Below are positions 33,182 to 42,380 of a stretch of 64,000 nt of DNA, piece by piece. Position 1 is the stretch's first letter; every line of letters begins with the position of its first letter. Both the position numbers and the translations under genes were made by a program. Location: assembly GCF_031455095.1 (NCBI RefSeq), contig NZ_JAVDSB010000006.1:186001-250000 (forward strand), in the 5' to 3' direction. Below the pieces are notes generated by a model, which saw only the letters and a list, made by a program, of their open reading frames with translations, was not told where the DNA came from and did not search any database. Source of the DNA: Paenibacillus_E qinlingensis_A (lineage in GTDB: Bacteria > Bacillota > Bacilli > Paenibacillales > NBRC-103111).

Positions 33182-34147
33182 GTGTTATCACAGGTGGGAG
33201 AGCGCATCGTTTCTGATGTGCAGTCTGACCCGGTCAGATCGCGAGGAAGAAGATTAAGGAGAAAGCTATGGTCTGACCGCTATATGTACCTGCTGGCCCT
33301 GCCCGGTATATTGTTTATTCTATTGTTTGATTACGTACCTATGTACGGGATTCTGATGGCTTTTCAGGATTATAATCCGTTTAGCGGTATTTCGCATAGT
33401 GAATGGGTGGGCTTCGAGCATTTTGAACGATTATTTCATCATCCTGACTTCTGGATGGTGCTGCGCAATACGTTGGTGATCAGCCTGCTCAATCTAGTGC
33501 TGTATTTTCCAGCACCCGTTGTGATTGCGCTTTTGTTAAACGAAGTACGTGGAGCTCTTTATAAAAAGCTTATTCAAACTGTTATTTATTTGCCTCATTT
33601 CGTTTCCTGGGTTGTTGTATGCTCGTTGACGGTCACCCTAATGAATTCTCAAGGCATTGTGACGAAATTTCTGCACGCGATCGGAATCGCGAACGTTCAG
33701 CTTCTCTTGGATGAGCGTTTATTTTGGGGTGTTATTACGCTGCAAAGCATCTGGAAGGATGCAGGCTGGGGAACGATCATCTTCTTGGCTGCACTTGCCG
33801 GGATTAATCCGGAGCTATACGAAGCAGCACGTGTAGATGGTGCTAATCGCTGGCAGCAGATGAAAGCTATTACGCTTCCAGCGCTGATGGGGACGATCGT
33901 CGTACTCCTGCTGCTTCGGATGGGCAGTATTATGAATTTATCTTTTGACCAATTGTTTATTATGGGTAACCCTATGGTCAACAATGTAGCTGAAGTGTTC
34001 GACACCTATGTGTTTAAAGTCGGGGTTCTGCAGGGCAATTTCAGCTTTGCGGCCGCGGTTGGGTTATTTAAATCACTGGTAGGTCTTGTTCTGATCTTAG
34101 GATCGAACTTCTTAGCCAAAAAAACCAGCGATAACTATTTGTTCTAG
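33182..34147 (+). CDS. Carbohydrate ABC transporter permease, LplB type
   Basis: This 321-residue membrane protein starts at GTG after AAGGAGGGG. The basic N-terminus runs into the first transmembrane segment YLLALPGILFILLF, followed by the group signature VPMYGILMAFQDYNPFSG. The EAA-type loop is ELYEAARVDGANR near residue 210. It is 48 bases from the lipoprotein gene and 13 bases from the next permease. It matches the permease at 21882 in layout and motifs. Confidence 0.93.
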   Translation: MLSQVGERIVSDVQSDPVRSRGRRLRRKLWSDRYMYLLALPGILFILLFDYVPMYGILMAFQDYNPFSGISHSEWVGFEHFERLFHHPDFWMVLRNTLVISLLNLVLYFPAPVVIALLLNEVRGALYKKLIQTVIYLPHFVSWVVVCSLTVTLMNSQGIVTKFLHAIGIANVQLLLDERLFWGVITLQSIWKDAGWGTIIFLAALAGINPELYEAARVDGANRWQQMKAITLPALMGTIVVLLLLRMGSIMNLSFDQLFIMGNPMVNNVAEVFDTYVFKVGVLQGNFSFAAAVGLFKSLVGLVLILGSNFLAKKTSDNYLF

Positions 34148-34160
34148 GAGGGAATGTCCC

Positions 34161-35024
34161 TTGAAATTACGTAAAGGCTTCAACTGGTTCGAAGGGCTTA
34201 ATTGGCTCCTGCTCGGGTTGCTGGCTTTGCTGATGGCCTTTCCGTTCTGGAGTGTGCTCGCCATGTCCTTCTCTAAGCCAGAAGCTGTCTATGAAGGCCT
34301 ATTTCTGCTGTGGCCTAAGGGCTTGACGACTGTGGCTTATTCCGCTGTTTTTTCCAACGCGCTATTCCTTCGTGCCCTGCAGAACTCCATCATTGTAACG
34401 GTGGCGGGCACTGCGCTAAGTATGCTGTTGACGATCTCATTGGCCTATCCCCTATCCAAAAAAGCAATCATAGGCAGCTCAACCATGCTCTTTCTTGCTT
34501 TCTTCACGATGCTCTTCAGCGGGGGAATTATTCCGACCTATATGCTAGTGAAGGAGCTTGGCATGCTTAACACGTTGTGGTCCTTGATCGTGCCAAGTGC
34601 GCTTAGCGTGTTCAATCTTATGATTATGGTCAGTTTCTTCAGGTCGCTGCCAGCGGAGTTAGAGGAATCTGCCAAAATTGACGGCTCTAACGATATTGGT
34701 ATTCTCGCGAGGATTATCATCCCTATTTCGCTTCCCGTTATCGCGACATTGACCTTGTTCTATGCTGTTTCGAAATGGAATATTTTTTTTCAGGCGGTCA
34801 TGTTCAATGGCAATCCTGAGCAAATGACACTGCAAGTGCTGCTCCGTCAGATGCTGCTGCAGACAACTAGCGAAGCCGTAGATGCAGCAAGTAACATTCC
34901 CAATATCGGTGCTTCTATTAAAATGGCCATGATCATTATCGCGACCGTGCCGATTCTCATCATCTATCCGTTTTTGCAAAAGTACTTTGCCAAAGGTGCC
35001 ATGATCGGTTCTATTAAAGGCTAA
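34161..35024 (+). CDS. Carbohydrate ABC transporter permease, LplC type
   Basis: This 287-residue permease starts at TTG with AGGAGGG upstream. It has about six transmembrane segments, the EAA loop ELEESAKIDGSNDIG near residue 170, and the KYFAKGAMIGSIKG tail shared with the paralogue at 20986. It forms the importer pore with the preceding LplB-type protein. Both starts in this pair are weak codons, which may set permease levels below those of the lipoprotein. Confidence 0.93.
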   Translation: MKLRKGFNWFEGLNWLLLGLLALLMAFPFWSVLAMSFSKPEAVYEGLFLLWPKGLTTVAYSAVFSNALFLRALQNSIIVTVAGTALSMLLTISLAYPLSKKAIIGSSTMLFLAFFTMLFSGGIIPTYMLVKELGMLNTLWSLIVPSALSVFNLMIMVSFFRSLPAELEESAKIDGSNDIGILARIIIPISLPVIATLTLFYAVSKWNIFFQAVMFNGNPEQMTLQVLLRQMLLQTTSEAVDAASNIPNIGASIKMAMIIIATVPILIIYPFLQKYFAKGAMIGSIKG

Positions 35025-35045
35025 CGAAAGGAGCCGATCTTCACC

Positions 35046-36245
35046 ATGTCAGCGCAACAAAATGCCACTAAATCCGCTATGTTTGGTGTGCTTTTCGCTA
35101 TTAGTCTCGTTCACTTATTTAATGATGCTCTACAGGCCGTCATTCCAGCAAGCTTTCCGATTTTAAAGGAAAGCTTGCAGCTTTCTTTTGCCCAGTTGGG
35201 CTTCATTACCTTTATGTTAAATCTGACTTCGTCCGTCTTACAGCCGTTCGTCGGTATGTACACAGATAAATATCCGAAGCCCTATCTGTTGCCCCTCTCT
35301 ATGGTCGCATCTCTTGCGGGAATGATCGCACTTGCTTTTGCGCCTTCCTACTCGTGGATTCTGCTTTCGGTTGTATTGGTCGGTCTTGGTTCGGCGGTTT
35401 TTCACCCGGGGGCATCACGGGTAGCTCACATGGCGGCAGGCCCGCGCCGTGGCTTAGCCCAGTCGATCTATCAGGTCGGTGGCAACGGCGGCCAGGCTCT
35501 CGCGCCCATATTGGCGCTGATTACGATCTACCCCTTTGGACAGCGAGGCTCGCTTTGGTTTACCTTAGCCGCAGCTGCCGGCTGTGCGGTACTTTTGTAC
35601 ATTACCGCCAAGTACAAAGGGCAGCTGGCGACCGGCCGTAAAAAGGCGACTACTGCGAAAACGTCAAATCCGTCAGGACAACGCCGGAAGATCGTTATGG
35701 CAGTTACGTTAGTTGTACTGTTAATCTTCGGGCGCTCCTGGTATGGGGCGGGGATTACGAATTATTTTATCTTCTATCTCGCGGAGGCTTACCATCTTAG
35801 TGCAAGCGCAGCTCAAGTGTATATCTTTGTCTACTTAGGTGCTGGGGCAGTAGGGACTTTCCTAGGTGGGCCCGTAGCGGATCGTTTTGGACGCAAAACT
35901 GTCCTGTTTGCGCTTCTGATCTCTTTGCCATTTACGCTTATTCTTCCGTATGCTGGCCCGATGTGGTCGTATCCGTTGCTTGCCATTATTGGCTTCATTC
36001 AAATGTCGAGTTTTTCCGTCGCTGTTGTGTATGTGCTGGAGTTAATCCCGGGTCGTGTCGGGACCATGTCCGGACTGATTACTGGGCTTGCTTTCGGTAT
36101 GGGTGGCCTCGGCTCTGTTGCATTAGGCGGATTAATTGATGCTACCAATCTATCGTTTGTAATTAAACTAACGTCCTTTTTACCTTTGCTAGGCTTGCTT
36201 ACGCTAGCTCTGCCATCGGATCGTAAATTCGCTAAAGAAGCTTAA
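35046..36245 (+). CDS. MFS transporter, Fsr (fosmidomycin-resistance-like) type
   Basis: This 399-residue protein has about twelve hydrophobic segments and the first-segment signature HLFNDALQAVIPASFPILK typical of Fsr-like exporters. The inter-helix motif YTDKYPKPYLL after segment 2 and DRFGRKTVLF after segment 8 are the usual MFS loops. It lies 21 bases after the permease and 21 bases before the dehydrogenase gene, so it is part of the sugar operon. It may export a by-product or import a related compound; the gene is absent from the sister operon. Confidence 0.88.
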   Translation: MSAQQNATKSAMFGVLFAISLVHLFNDALQAVIPASFPILKESLQLSFAQLGFITFMLNLTSSVLQPFVGMYTDKYPKPYLLPLSMVASLAGMIALAFAPSYSWILLSVVLVGLGSAVFHPGASRVAHMAAGPRRGLAQSIYQVGGNGGQALAPILALITIYPFGQRGSLWFTLAAAAGCAVLLYITAKYKGQLATGRKKATTAKTSNPSGQRRKIVMAVTLVVLLIFGRSWYGAGITNYFIFYLAEAYHLSASAAQVYIFVYLGAGAVGTFLGGPVADRFGRKTVLFALLISLPFTLILPYAGPMWSYPLLAIIGFIQMSSFSVAVVYVLELIPGRVGTMSGLITGLAFGMGGLGSVALGGLIDATNLSFVIKLTSFLPLLGLLTLALPSDRKFAKEA

Positions 36246-36266
36246 TGATGAAGGAGGGTCTCTACA

Positions 36267-36986
36267 ATGCCTGAATATGCTTTCGTTACCGGTGCCGAAA
36301 GAGGGATTGGCGCAGCACTAGTGAAGCAGCTGCTGCTTCACGGCTTTACGGTCATTGCTGGCACCTTCTTAAAGGAATATGAAGACCTTGCGGTGCTGAA
36401 ACAAACCTATCCCGATCGTTTATATCAAATCGACTTGGACGTTTCCAGCGAAGAAAGTGTGCGAAATGCCAGCAACTTCGTGGCGGGTATAACCGACTCG
36501 CTGGATATTTTGATCAATAATGCAGCCATTATTGGCAACAAAACGGCCACCATTACGGATGTCATTGATTTCGAGGGGATTCAGCAGGTATACAACGTTA
36601 ATGCGCTGGGTGCTCTACGCATGTCGAATCAATTGATTGAACCGCTAATGAACAGCAGACATAAGCTAATTGTTAACATTTCCTCGGAAGCGGGAAGTAT
36701 CGGTCAGTGCCATAGGACAGGCTGGTTCGCCTATGCGATGTCCAAGTCTGCGCTCAACATGCAGTCCGCCCTAATTCATAACCAGATCAAAGTTGAAGGC
36801 GGGCAAGTACTCATTCTTCACCCTGGAGCTGTCCAAGGGCGGTTAAGTGGTACTCTGAATGCCAAGTCACCTTTAACACCCGACGATTCAGCAGTCAACA
36901 TGATCAAGCTGATTATGGATCATGCCTCTTACAGGGATCAGCACCCTGCCTATCTCGATTATTTGGGTCAGCCGCAGCTGTGGTAG
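36267..36986 (+). CDS. Short-chain dehydrogenase/reductase (paralogue of 18601)
   Basis: This 239-residue enzyme has TGAERGIG, NNAA, the serine in NISSEAGS and the catalytic YAMSK. The segment TDVIDFEGIQQVYNVNALGA is nearly the same as in the dehydrogenase of the first importer locus, so the two are duplicates. GAAGGAGGG precedes the ATG. In this operon it is followed by a ThuA-like gene, which suggests oxidation of a sugar (a keto-sugar step) after uptake. Substrate unknown. Confidence 0.92.
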   Translation: MPEYAFVTGAERGIGAALVKQLLLHGFTVIAGTFLKEYEDLAVLKQTYPDRLYQIDLDVSSEESVRNASNFVAGITDSLDILINNAAIIGNKTATITDVIDFEGIQQVYNVNALGALRMSNQLIEPLMNSRHKLIVNISSEAGSIGQCHRTGWFAYAMSKSALNMQSALIHNQIKVEGGQVLILHPGAVQGRLSGTLNAKSPLTPDDSAVNMIKLIMDHASYRDQHPAYLDYLGQPQLW

Positions 36987-37008
36987 AAAGAAAGGAATGT
37001 TAGTCCAT

Positions 37009-37647
37009 ATGACATCAAACATACTTGTTCTTGGTCATTATACGGAACCTAAACACCATCCGCTGCATGGTGTCGATATCGAATTGAAAGACATTCTCGG
37101 TGACGAGGGGTACATCGTGTGCACAGAGGATTACGATGTTCTCTTGCGAGAGCGCATCACTGCTTTTGACGTCGTCATCTCGTATACGGATTGCTGGCGG
37201 ACCGCTATCACGGATAAACAGGCGGCAGGTTTGCTTGCTTTCGTTACGGGCGGTGGCGGGCTTCTTGCCTTGCACAACGGTATTTCCTTGCAGCATCGGT
37301 TTGATCTCTGCCAGTTAATTGGTGGCTATTTTACAGGGCACCCGCCGTTTCGCGAAATCACCATCCGTCCTTCCTTAGGCGCAGCGCAGCATGAAATTAT
37401 AGAGGGCATCGAGTCCTTCACAATCGCTGATGAGCCCTACCAGTTTGCGTTCATTCCACATTCGGATAAAACCGTGTTACTCGAATACGACCAAGAGAAT
37501 CAAGTTGTTCCGGCAGCTTGGGCCCATCGTTTTGGTCAGGGGCGAGTCGTGTATTTGATGCCCGGGCATCAGGCCGAATCCTTTAGACATCCCGTGTATC
37601 GGGAGATCATTCGAAACAGCTGCCGCTGGTTGGTTGGTGCAAGGTAG
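37009..37647 (+). CDS. ThuA-like domain protein
   Basis: This 212-residue protein belongs to the trehalose-utilisation ThuA family, a class-I-glutamine-amidotransferase-like fold found in sugar loci. Typical motifs are ILVLGHY at the start, DVVISYTDC, GGGLLALHNG near residue 85 and GQGRVVYLMPGHQ near residue 180. The ATG at 37009 has GAAAGGA at a normal distance; an ATG four codons earlier directly touches that site. Family members are linked to keto-disaccharide metabolism with dehydrogenases, which agrees with the neighbour. Confidence 0.88.
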   Translation: MTSNILVLGHYTEPKHHPLHGVDIELKDILGDEGYIVCTEDYDVLLRERITAFDVVISYTDCWRTAITDKQAAGLLAFVTGGGGLLALHNGISLQHRFDLCQLIGGYFTGHPPFREITIRPSLGAAQHEIIEGIESFTIADEPYQFAFIPHSDKTVLLEYDQENQVVPAAWAHRFGQGRVVYLMPGHQAESFRHPVYREIIRNSCRWLVGAR

Positions 37648-37685
37648 TACCTACTAAGTCCCTTTTAGTTTCCGCTTCTCGGTAG

Positions 37686-37729
37686 AACACGCAAGATAAG
37701 GTGATGGCTCCTCTTATCTTGCGTGTTTT
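37686..37729 (+). terminator. Terminator of the second carbohydrate operon
   Basis: AACACGCAAGATAAG pairs with CTTATCTTGCGTGTT over 15 positions and is followed by TTC. Confidence 0.9.
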
Positions 37730-37760
37730 CCCATTTTTACTGGAAATAAAGGGATGGTAT

Positions 37761-37880
37761 AACGCTAAAGCGTTGAAATACGCAGGAAACTTCGATTTTG
37801 GAGCTTTTAACGTTATCGCATAACGTTATTGTTCAGCCCATCGTCCATTAACACGGATTAGCGTTTTCCCGTAACGTTAA
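37761..37880 (+). repeat. Intergenic array of AACGTTAT-type words with about 50-nt period
   Basis: Palindrome-like words occur as pairs: AACGCTAA/AGCGTT (37761, 37769), AACGTTAT twice (37809, 37822), and AGCGTT/AACGTTAA (37860, 37873). The pairs repeat every 48-53 bases, with a 13-base step in two pairs. The same word and steps recur at 57366-57538. No gene is visible in 37648-37931. Confidence 0.55.
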
Positions 37881-37931
37881 GTAGTTGCCTCATGTAAGGT
37901 CTTTTGGGACAGGCTCTTTCGTACTAGTAAC

Positions 37932-38543
37932 TCATCCCTTGCACAGATTTTTCTTCATCAGGGCCGCCATCTGCTGCTCCACATCTCCCTTATGCTCCAG
38001 TTCGCGAATAATGCGTTCTTGGCGCTCCTTGGGCTGATTCTGGCTTAGCTTGGCTTTGCCTTCGATGCTCGAAATGGGCAGCTTAAAAGCTTGAATACCT
38101 TGGCGCATTCCAGCTATAAAGTGAGGGTCGATGCTCTCTAAGTTATACGAGCTATCAGGTTCCTCATATTTGCGGGTCAGCTGCTGCAAGACGCGAAAGA
38201 CTTCCTGGTCGTCGTGGACGAGCTCGATCCTACCATAGACATGAACGGCCGTATAATTCCATGTAGGTACTGCAGTTGGCGTTCCATACCAGGATGGTGA
38301 AATGTAGCAATGGGGACCTTGGAAAAGGACTAACACGTCTTGCCCCTTGATATCCATCCATTGCGGATTAGAACGGGCGAAATGCCCATATAAGCAATGT
38401 GTCGTGACATCAAGCAATAAGGGAATATGAGTCGCGAAAGGAAGTCCCTGATGCTGCGAGACGATGGTAGCGAAGCTATGTTCTTCTATGAAGTCGTACA
38501 TCTGCGAGCGGTCTTCTATTTTAAAATGCGATGGCGTGTACAT
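37932..38543 (-). CDS. PaiB-like FMN-binding protein (FMN_bind_2)
   Basis: This 203-residue protein matches the PaiB family, split-barrel flavin-binding proteins once described as negative regulators of sporulation and protease genes in Bacillus. The N-terminus MYTPSHFKIEDRSQMYDFI and ATHIPLLL are characteristic, as are GHFARSNPQW and the PSWYGTPTAVPTWNYTAVHVYG region near residue 90. It is a single gene with no PaiA neighbour. Function here is assigned by family only. Confidence 0.9.
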   Translation of the reverse strand: MYTPSHFKIEDRSQMYDFIEEHSFATIVSQHQGLPFATHIPLLLDVTTHCLYGHFARSNPQWMDIKGQDVLVLFQGPHCYISPSWYGTPTAVPTWNYTAVHVYGRIELVHDDQEVFRVLQQLTRKYEEPDSSYNLESIDPHFIAGMRQGIQAFKLPISSIEGKAKLSQNQPKERQERIIRELEHKGDVEQQMAALMKKNLCKG

Positions 38544-38705
38544 GGCTTCACCTGCTTTGTTTTAGGTATAGAATAGCAAGTTATAGGGGCTATACAAAGT
38601 GCCAATTTACATGTTTTTGAGTAGACCATTCATCATGTACAGGAGCTCGCTCCTCCACGTCGAATATCTAACTAATGACTAAACATGTAAGAGGAGGCTA
38701 TAACA

Positions 38706-39683
38706 GTGGAAAAGGTACGTTGGGGAATTATCGGGTGTGGGGATGTGACCGAGGTCAAAAGCGGTCCCGCCTTGCAGAAGGCAGAAGGCTCTGAGCTAGT
38801 CGCGGTTATGCGCCGCAATGGGGCACTGGCTGAAGACTATGCCAAGCGTCATGGTGTTGCAAAATGGTACGATGACGCCGCGGCGTTAGTGAATGATCCC
38901 GATGTGAATGCGGTCTATGTCGCAACGCCGCCAGGATTCCATCATGAGTACACGCTGCTCGCGGCACAAGCAGGGAAACCTGTCTACGTGGAAAAACCCA
39001 TGGCCAGGAATCACGCAGAGTGTCAGGAGATGATTGCCGCCTGTGAAGCAGCCGGCGTGCCGTTATTCGTAGCCTATTATCGCAGAGGGCTCCCGAAATT
39101 TGTAGAAATCAAGCGTTTGATCGATAGTGGCGTGATTGGTGATGTCCGTTTTGTCCAATCGTCGTACTTGCAACCAACGAGAGATTATCAAGAGGGACTA
39201 GAACCATGGCGCATTCAGCCTGAGCTGTCAGGCGGAGGCCTCTTCGTGGATTTGGCGAGCCATGCGCTGGATATTCTTGATTATGTGTTGGGTCCGATCG
39301 GAGAGGTGAAGGGCTTCGCAAGTAATCAAACGGGCAAACATAAGGTCGAAGATATCGTGACGACAAGCTATGCCTTCGAATCCGGTGTGATGGGGACTGG
39401 GGTATGGAGCTTCAATAGCTACAAACATCTAGATTTGAATGAGATTGTCGGCAGCCTCGGGAAATTGTCATTCTCTACGTTCAGTGGCGATCTGCGCATT
39501 GAAACCGCAGACGGTGCGGTCCAAGAACTGACGATACCCAATCCGCCACATGTTCAACAGCCACTGATTCAGATGATCGTTGATGATCTTAGAGGCATCG
39601 GGCAAAGTCCTAGTACAGGTCGTACAGGAGCACGTACGAATCGTGTGATGGACGAGTTGCTGCGTGATTTCTACCGCAGCTAA
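38706..39683 (+). CDS. Gfo/Idh/MocA-family oxidoreductase
   Basis: This 325-residue NAD(P)-dependent enzyme has an N-terminal Rossmann motif (WGIIGCGDVTEV, residues 5-16), the family signature VYVEKPMARNHAEC near residue 95 with its catalytic-region lysine, and a C-terminal alpha/beta domain containing GGGLFVDLASHALDILDY. Members oxidise or reduce sugars and inositols. It starts at GTG after GAGGAGG and stands alone, closed by a bidirectional terminator. The substrate is not evident. Confidence 0.92.
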   Translation: MEKVRWGIIGCGDVTEVKSGPALQKAEGSELVAVMRRNGALAEDYAKRHGVAKWYDDAAALVNDPDVNAVYVATPPGFHHEYTLLAAQAGKPVYVEKPMARNHAECQEMIAACEAAGVPLFVAYYRRGLPKFVEIKRLIDSGVIGDVRFVQSSYLQPTRDYQEGLEPWRIQPELSGGGLFVDLASHALDILDYVLGPIGEVKGFASNQTGKHKVEDIVTTSYAFESGVMGTGVWSFNSYKHLDLNEIVGSLGKLSFSTFSGDLRIETADGAVQELTIPNPPHVQQPLIQMIVDDLRGIGQSPSTGRTGARTNRVMDELLRDFYRS

Positions 39684-39692
39684 GAAATAACG

Positions 39693-39739
39693 AAAACCCC
39701 AGTACGATGTGATAAGCACACATCGTACTGGGGTTTTTT
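39693..39739. terminator. Bidirectional terminator
   Basis: AAAACCCCAGTACGATGTG pairs with CACATCGTACTGGGGTTTT; T and A runs flank both sides. It ends the oxidoreductase gene and the convergent MFS gene. Confidence 0.92.
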
Positions 39740-39740
39740 A

Positions 39741-41228
39741 TTAGGCTTTCGGGTTCGGCGTTGCCACGATAGGAGCCGGTGCAGACGCTGAAGGATTGTC
39801 TGGTGCTATGGAGCGCTTGCGAATGAACAAGCTTAGCGGCAGAGCGACTAGGACAATGAATGTCGCAAGCAAGTAGACATCGTTGACACTCATTGTAAAG
39901 GCATGCGTACCAATTTGAACCTTATCCGTCAACCCGCCAGCCGCTAATTCCTTGCTGTGTGCTGCGGTTTGAGAGGATAACACGGATGTGAATAAGGCAA
40001 TAGCAAAGGATCCGAATACGTTACGAACCCAGTTATTAATGGAAGTGGCATGACCCGAAAGAGTCCGCGGAATTTGCTCCATGCCCGCATTACTTGCAGG
40101 CATCGTAGCGAAGGCAATCCCGACGTTCCGAACGATCATCCAGAACACGATGTAGCCGCGCGAGACGTCTGTACTCAACCAACTTAATGTGAGTGTACCA
40201 ACAGCAATTAAGGAAATTCCGATAAAAATAAGAATGCGTGGCCCGACACTGCTATATAACTTACCTACGAGAGGCATGCAGAGCGCCATTACTAAGGAAG
40301 CAGGCAATAAGATTAATCCTGTATCCAGTGGAGTAACGTGTTGAATGTTTTGCAAGAAAATTGGCGTCAGGAAAGTACCTGAGTACAAGCTTATCGTAAC
40401 AATACTTGAAATAATCAGTGATAATGTGTAACGCGAGTTCTTCAGTACTCGTATGTTCAATAGAGGTGAATCCACTTTAAGTTCTCGCCAGATAAATAGA
40501 AGAAGGACTAGGAAGCCTGTTACAAACAGCCCAATGACACGACCTGATGCCCATCCCCAAGCATGCCCTTGTGAGAAACCAACTAACAAGGAAAGACTGC
40601 TGACAACGACAGTGAGTAAGCCGATGAGATCGAATCGTTTGGGAACTGAAAGTCGATAATAAGGGATCAATTTGAAAACGAGAAAAATAGCGACAACGCC
40701 GACAGGTACGTTCATAAGGAACAACCAGTGCCAGCTCCAATTTTGCAGCAACCAGCCGCTCAATGTTGGCCCAATAGCAGGCGCCATCATGGCAGAAAGG
40801 GACCAAAGGGAAATCGCAATTGGCTGCTTATCGCGCGGGATAACCTGATAAACAATGGTCATCGTAGCCGGCATAATCAGACCGCTGAAAGCCCCTTGAA
40901 TAATACGGAATGCAATCAGTGATGAAGCATCCCAGGCCAGCGCACATAAAAGTGAAAATACAGTAAAACCTATCAGCGCGATGGCGTATAAACGTTTGTA
41001 GCTAAATTTTTCCCCGAAATAACCTGTAATCGGAGCAATCGTACCGCTTGCGAGCATAAATCCGGTAATCGTCCATTGGATTTTGCTCAAATCTGTATGG
41101 AAATGCTCACTAAGAATCGGTATAGCGATATTAATTGTGCTCATACTTAGAATCGACACGAACGATCCGAAGAAGATAGCAATCATGATTGGCCAGAACC
41201 GCACTTGCTGTAACTCATCCTTACTCAA
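39741..41228 (-). CDS. Multidrug MFS transporter, DHA2 (EmrB/QacA) type
   Basis: This 495-residue protein has about fourteen transmembrane segments. It shows the DHA2 marks GYFGEKFSYKRLYAIALIGF after segment 2 and the antiporter motif C region SGLIMPATM and MAPAIGPTLSGWLL. It should export drugs in exchange for protons. It starts at TTG with GGAGG seven bases upstream. It is divergent from a PadR regulator, the usual partner and repressor of such pumps. Confidence 0.92.
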   Translation of the reverse strand: MSKDELQQVRFWPIMIAIFFGSFVSILSMSTINIAIPILSEHFHTDLSKIQWTITGFMLASGTIAPITGYFGEKFSYKRLYAIALIGFTVFSLLCALAWDASSLIAFRIIQGAFSGLIMPATMTIVYQVIPRDKQPIAISLWSLSAMMAPAIGPTLSGWLLQNWSWHWLFLMNVPVGVVAIFLVFKLIPYYRLSVPKRFDLIGLLTVVVSSLSLLVGFSQGHAWGWASGRVIGLFVTGFLVLLLFIWRELKVDSPLLNIRVLKNSRYTLSLIISSIVTISLYSGTFLTPIFLQNIQHVTPLDTGLILLPASLVMALCMPLVGKLYSSVGPRILIFIGISLIAVGTLTLSWLSTDVSRGYIVFWMIVRNVGIAFATMPASNAGMEQIPRTLSGHATSINNWVRNVFGSFAIALFTSVLSSQTAAHSKELAAGGLTDKVQIGTHAFTMSVNDVYLLATFIVLVALPLSLFIRKRSIAPDNPSASAPAPIVATPNPKA

Positions 41229-41312
41229 AATAATGCCTCCACTCTATCATTGATCTTACCGATAGTATTCTCTATAATTTGAATGAAAATCATCATACTA
41301 CCGAACTGTTTA

Positions 41313-41330
41313 TATGTCAATAATGACATA
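41313..41330. promoter_or_regulatory. PadR-type operator
   Basis: TATGTCA-ATAA-TGACATA is a perfect 7-bp inverted repeat that contains ATGT-N8-ACAT, the core reported for PadR-family repressors. It touches the AAGGAGG of the PadR gene and lies in the divergent region with the pump. Confidence 0.75.
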
Positions 41331-41344
41331 AAGGAGGAACGCCA

Positions 41345-41884
41345 ATGAATACCCTTTCATACGGATTACTAAGCCTTTTAACCAAAAACTCCCGCTCAGG
41401 GTATGAGCTTATGCAACATATACAACCTTTTTGGTCAGCTAAACATAGCCAGATCTATCCTCTTTTGGCACAACTAGAGCAGAAAGGGCACGTCGCTTTC
41501 GTGCATGTTCCTCAATCTGATAAGCCTGATAAGAAGGTGTACTCCATTACGGAACAAGGAAAGGATGCTTTGCGTGAGTGGATTGCTATGCCTACGGATG
41601 AACCTGTGACGAGGGATGAGCTTGCTCTGAAGGTGTATTGCATCGGTCTCGTGGATAAAGAGCAGGCGAGTAAGATGCTCGCGGTGCGTGAAGTGTATTA
41701 TAAGAAGAAAAAAGAGCGATTCAACCTTCTTATGGATAAGATCCAACAAGAAAGTACGAAACCGCTCGAGCAATTAGAAATTGAAGATGATAGTTTTGGC
41801 AAGTATGTACTGGTGCATAAAGCCACGATGAAGGTAGAGACAGATTTATTGTGGTGTGAGTGGATGAGGGAGAAACTTAAGTGA
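41345..41884 (+). CDS. PadR-family transcriptional regulator
   Basis: This 179-residue repressor has the PadR winged-helix domain: SYGLLSLLTKNSRSGYELMQHI, then the recognition helix region SQIYPLLAQLEQKGHV and the wing KKVYSITEQGKDAL. The C-terminal 90 residues are the coiled dimerisation domain (Vir_act_alpha_C) of the longer PadR class. AAGGAGG precedes the ATG and adjoins the operator. It should repress itself and the divergent MFS pump until a ligand binds. Confidence 0.93.
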   Translation: MNTLSYGLLSLLTKNSRSGYELMQHIQPFWSAKHSQIYPLLAQLEQKGHVAFVHVPQSDKPDKKVYSITEQGKDALREWIAMPTDEPVTRDELALKVYCIGLVDKEQASKMLAVREVYYKKKKERFNLLMDKIQQESTKPLEQLEIEDDSFGKYVLVHKATMKVETDLLWCEWMREKLK

Positions 41885-41894
41885 AGACAAAAGG

Positions 41895-42380
41895 CTAACC
41901 GCCGATTTCTTGAATCACCGTTTGGATTTTCTGAAGACGGATGTATTCGGATTTCTCCAGTTGAGGTCGGAAATAGGCATAGAGGTAGGCAGCATCCTCA
42001 AAAGTCAACGCAGGGTAACAGACAACCTCTTGCACGACAAGTGGATTATCCATGATGACTTGCCATTCACCGGCTCTGTCTGCGAGGGGGATATTTGCGA
42101 AAATATGTTTCTTGGCAGCTATGGTACATTCAAGTTCTGGCCATACCTTCTCCCAGGAGGGACTGAAATCAACAGGTTCCGGAAAAAGACGTTTTGCTTT
42201 CGCGACCGACTGCTCAACCACTTCCATTTCGATGTCTCCCGCGGATTTGACCGCTTCCGTGAGCGTGTCGAGTAACCGCCTAAAGCCTGCAAACCCTTCA
42301 GAGAGCACCTCGCGTTGATACAGGACCTCCGCTTCCGCGGTAGTCAGCTTGTTGAAATCCGCCAATGTGTTATTTGTCAT
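41895..42380 (-). CDS. Conserved-looking protein of unknown function
   Basis: This frame gives 161 residues from ATG 42380 (a GTG three codons earlier is very close to the AGGGGG site). It is soluble, acidic and mainly helical by eye, with AEAEVLYQREVLSEGFAGF near the start and FRPQLEKSEYIRLQKIQTVIQ at the end. No signal peptide or membrane segment is present. Codon use looks like that of the neighbours. The gene ends 10 bases from the convergent PadR gene. The family is not recognised. Confidence 0.7.
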   Translation of the reverse strand: MTNNTLADFNKLTTAEAEVLYQREVLSEGFAGFRRLLDTLTEAVKSAGDIEMEVVEQSVAKAKRLFPEPVDFSPSWEKVWPELECTIAAKKHIFANIPLADRAGEWQVIMDNPLVVQEVVCYPALTFEDAAYLYAYFRPQLEKSEYIRLQKIQTVIQEIGG

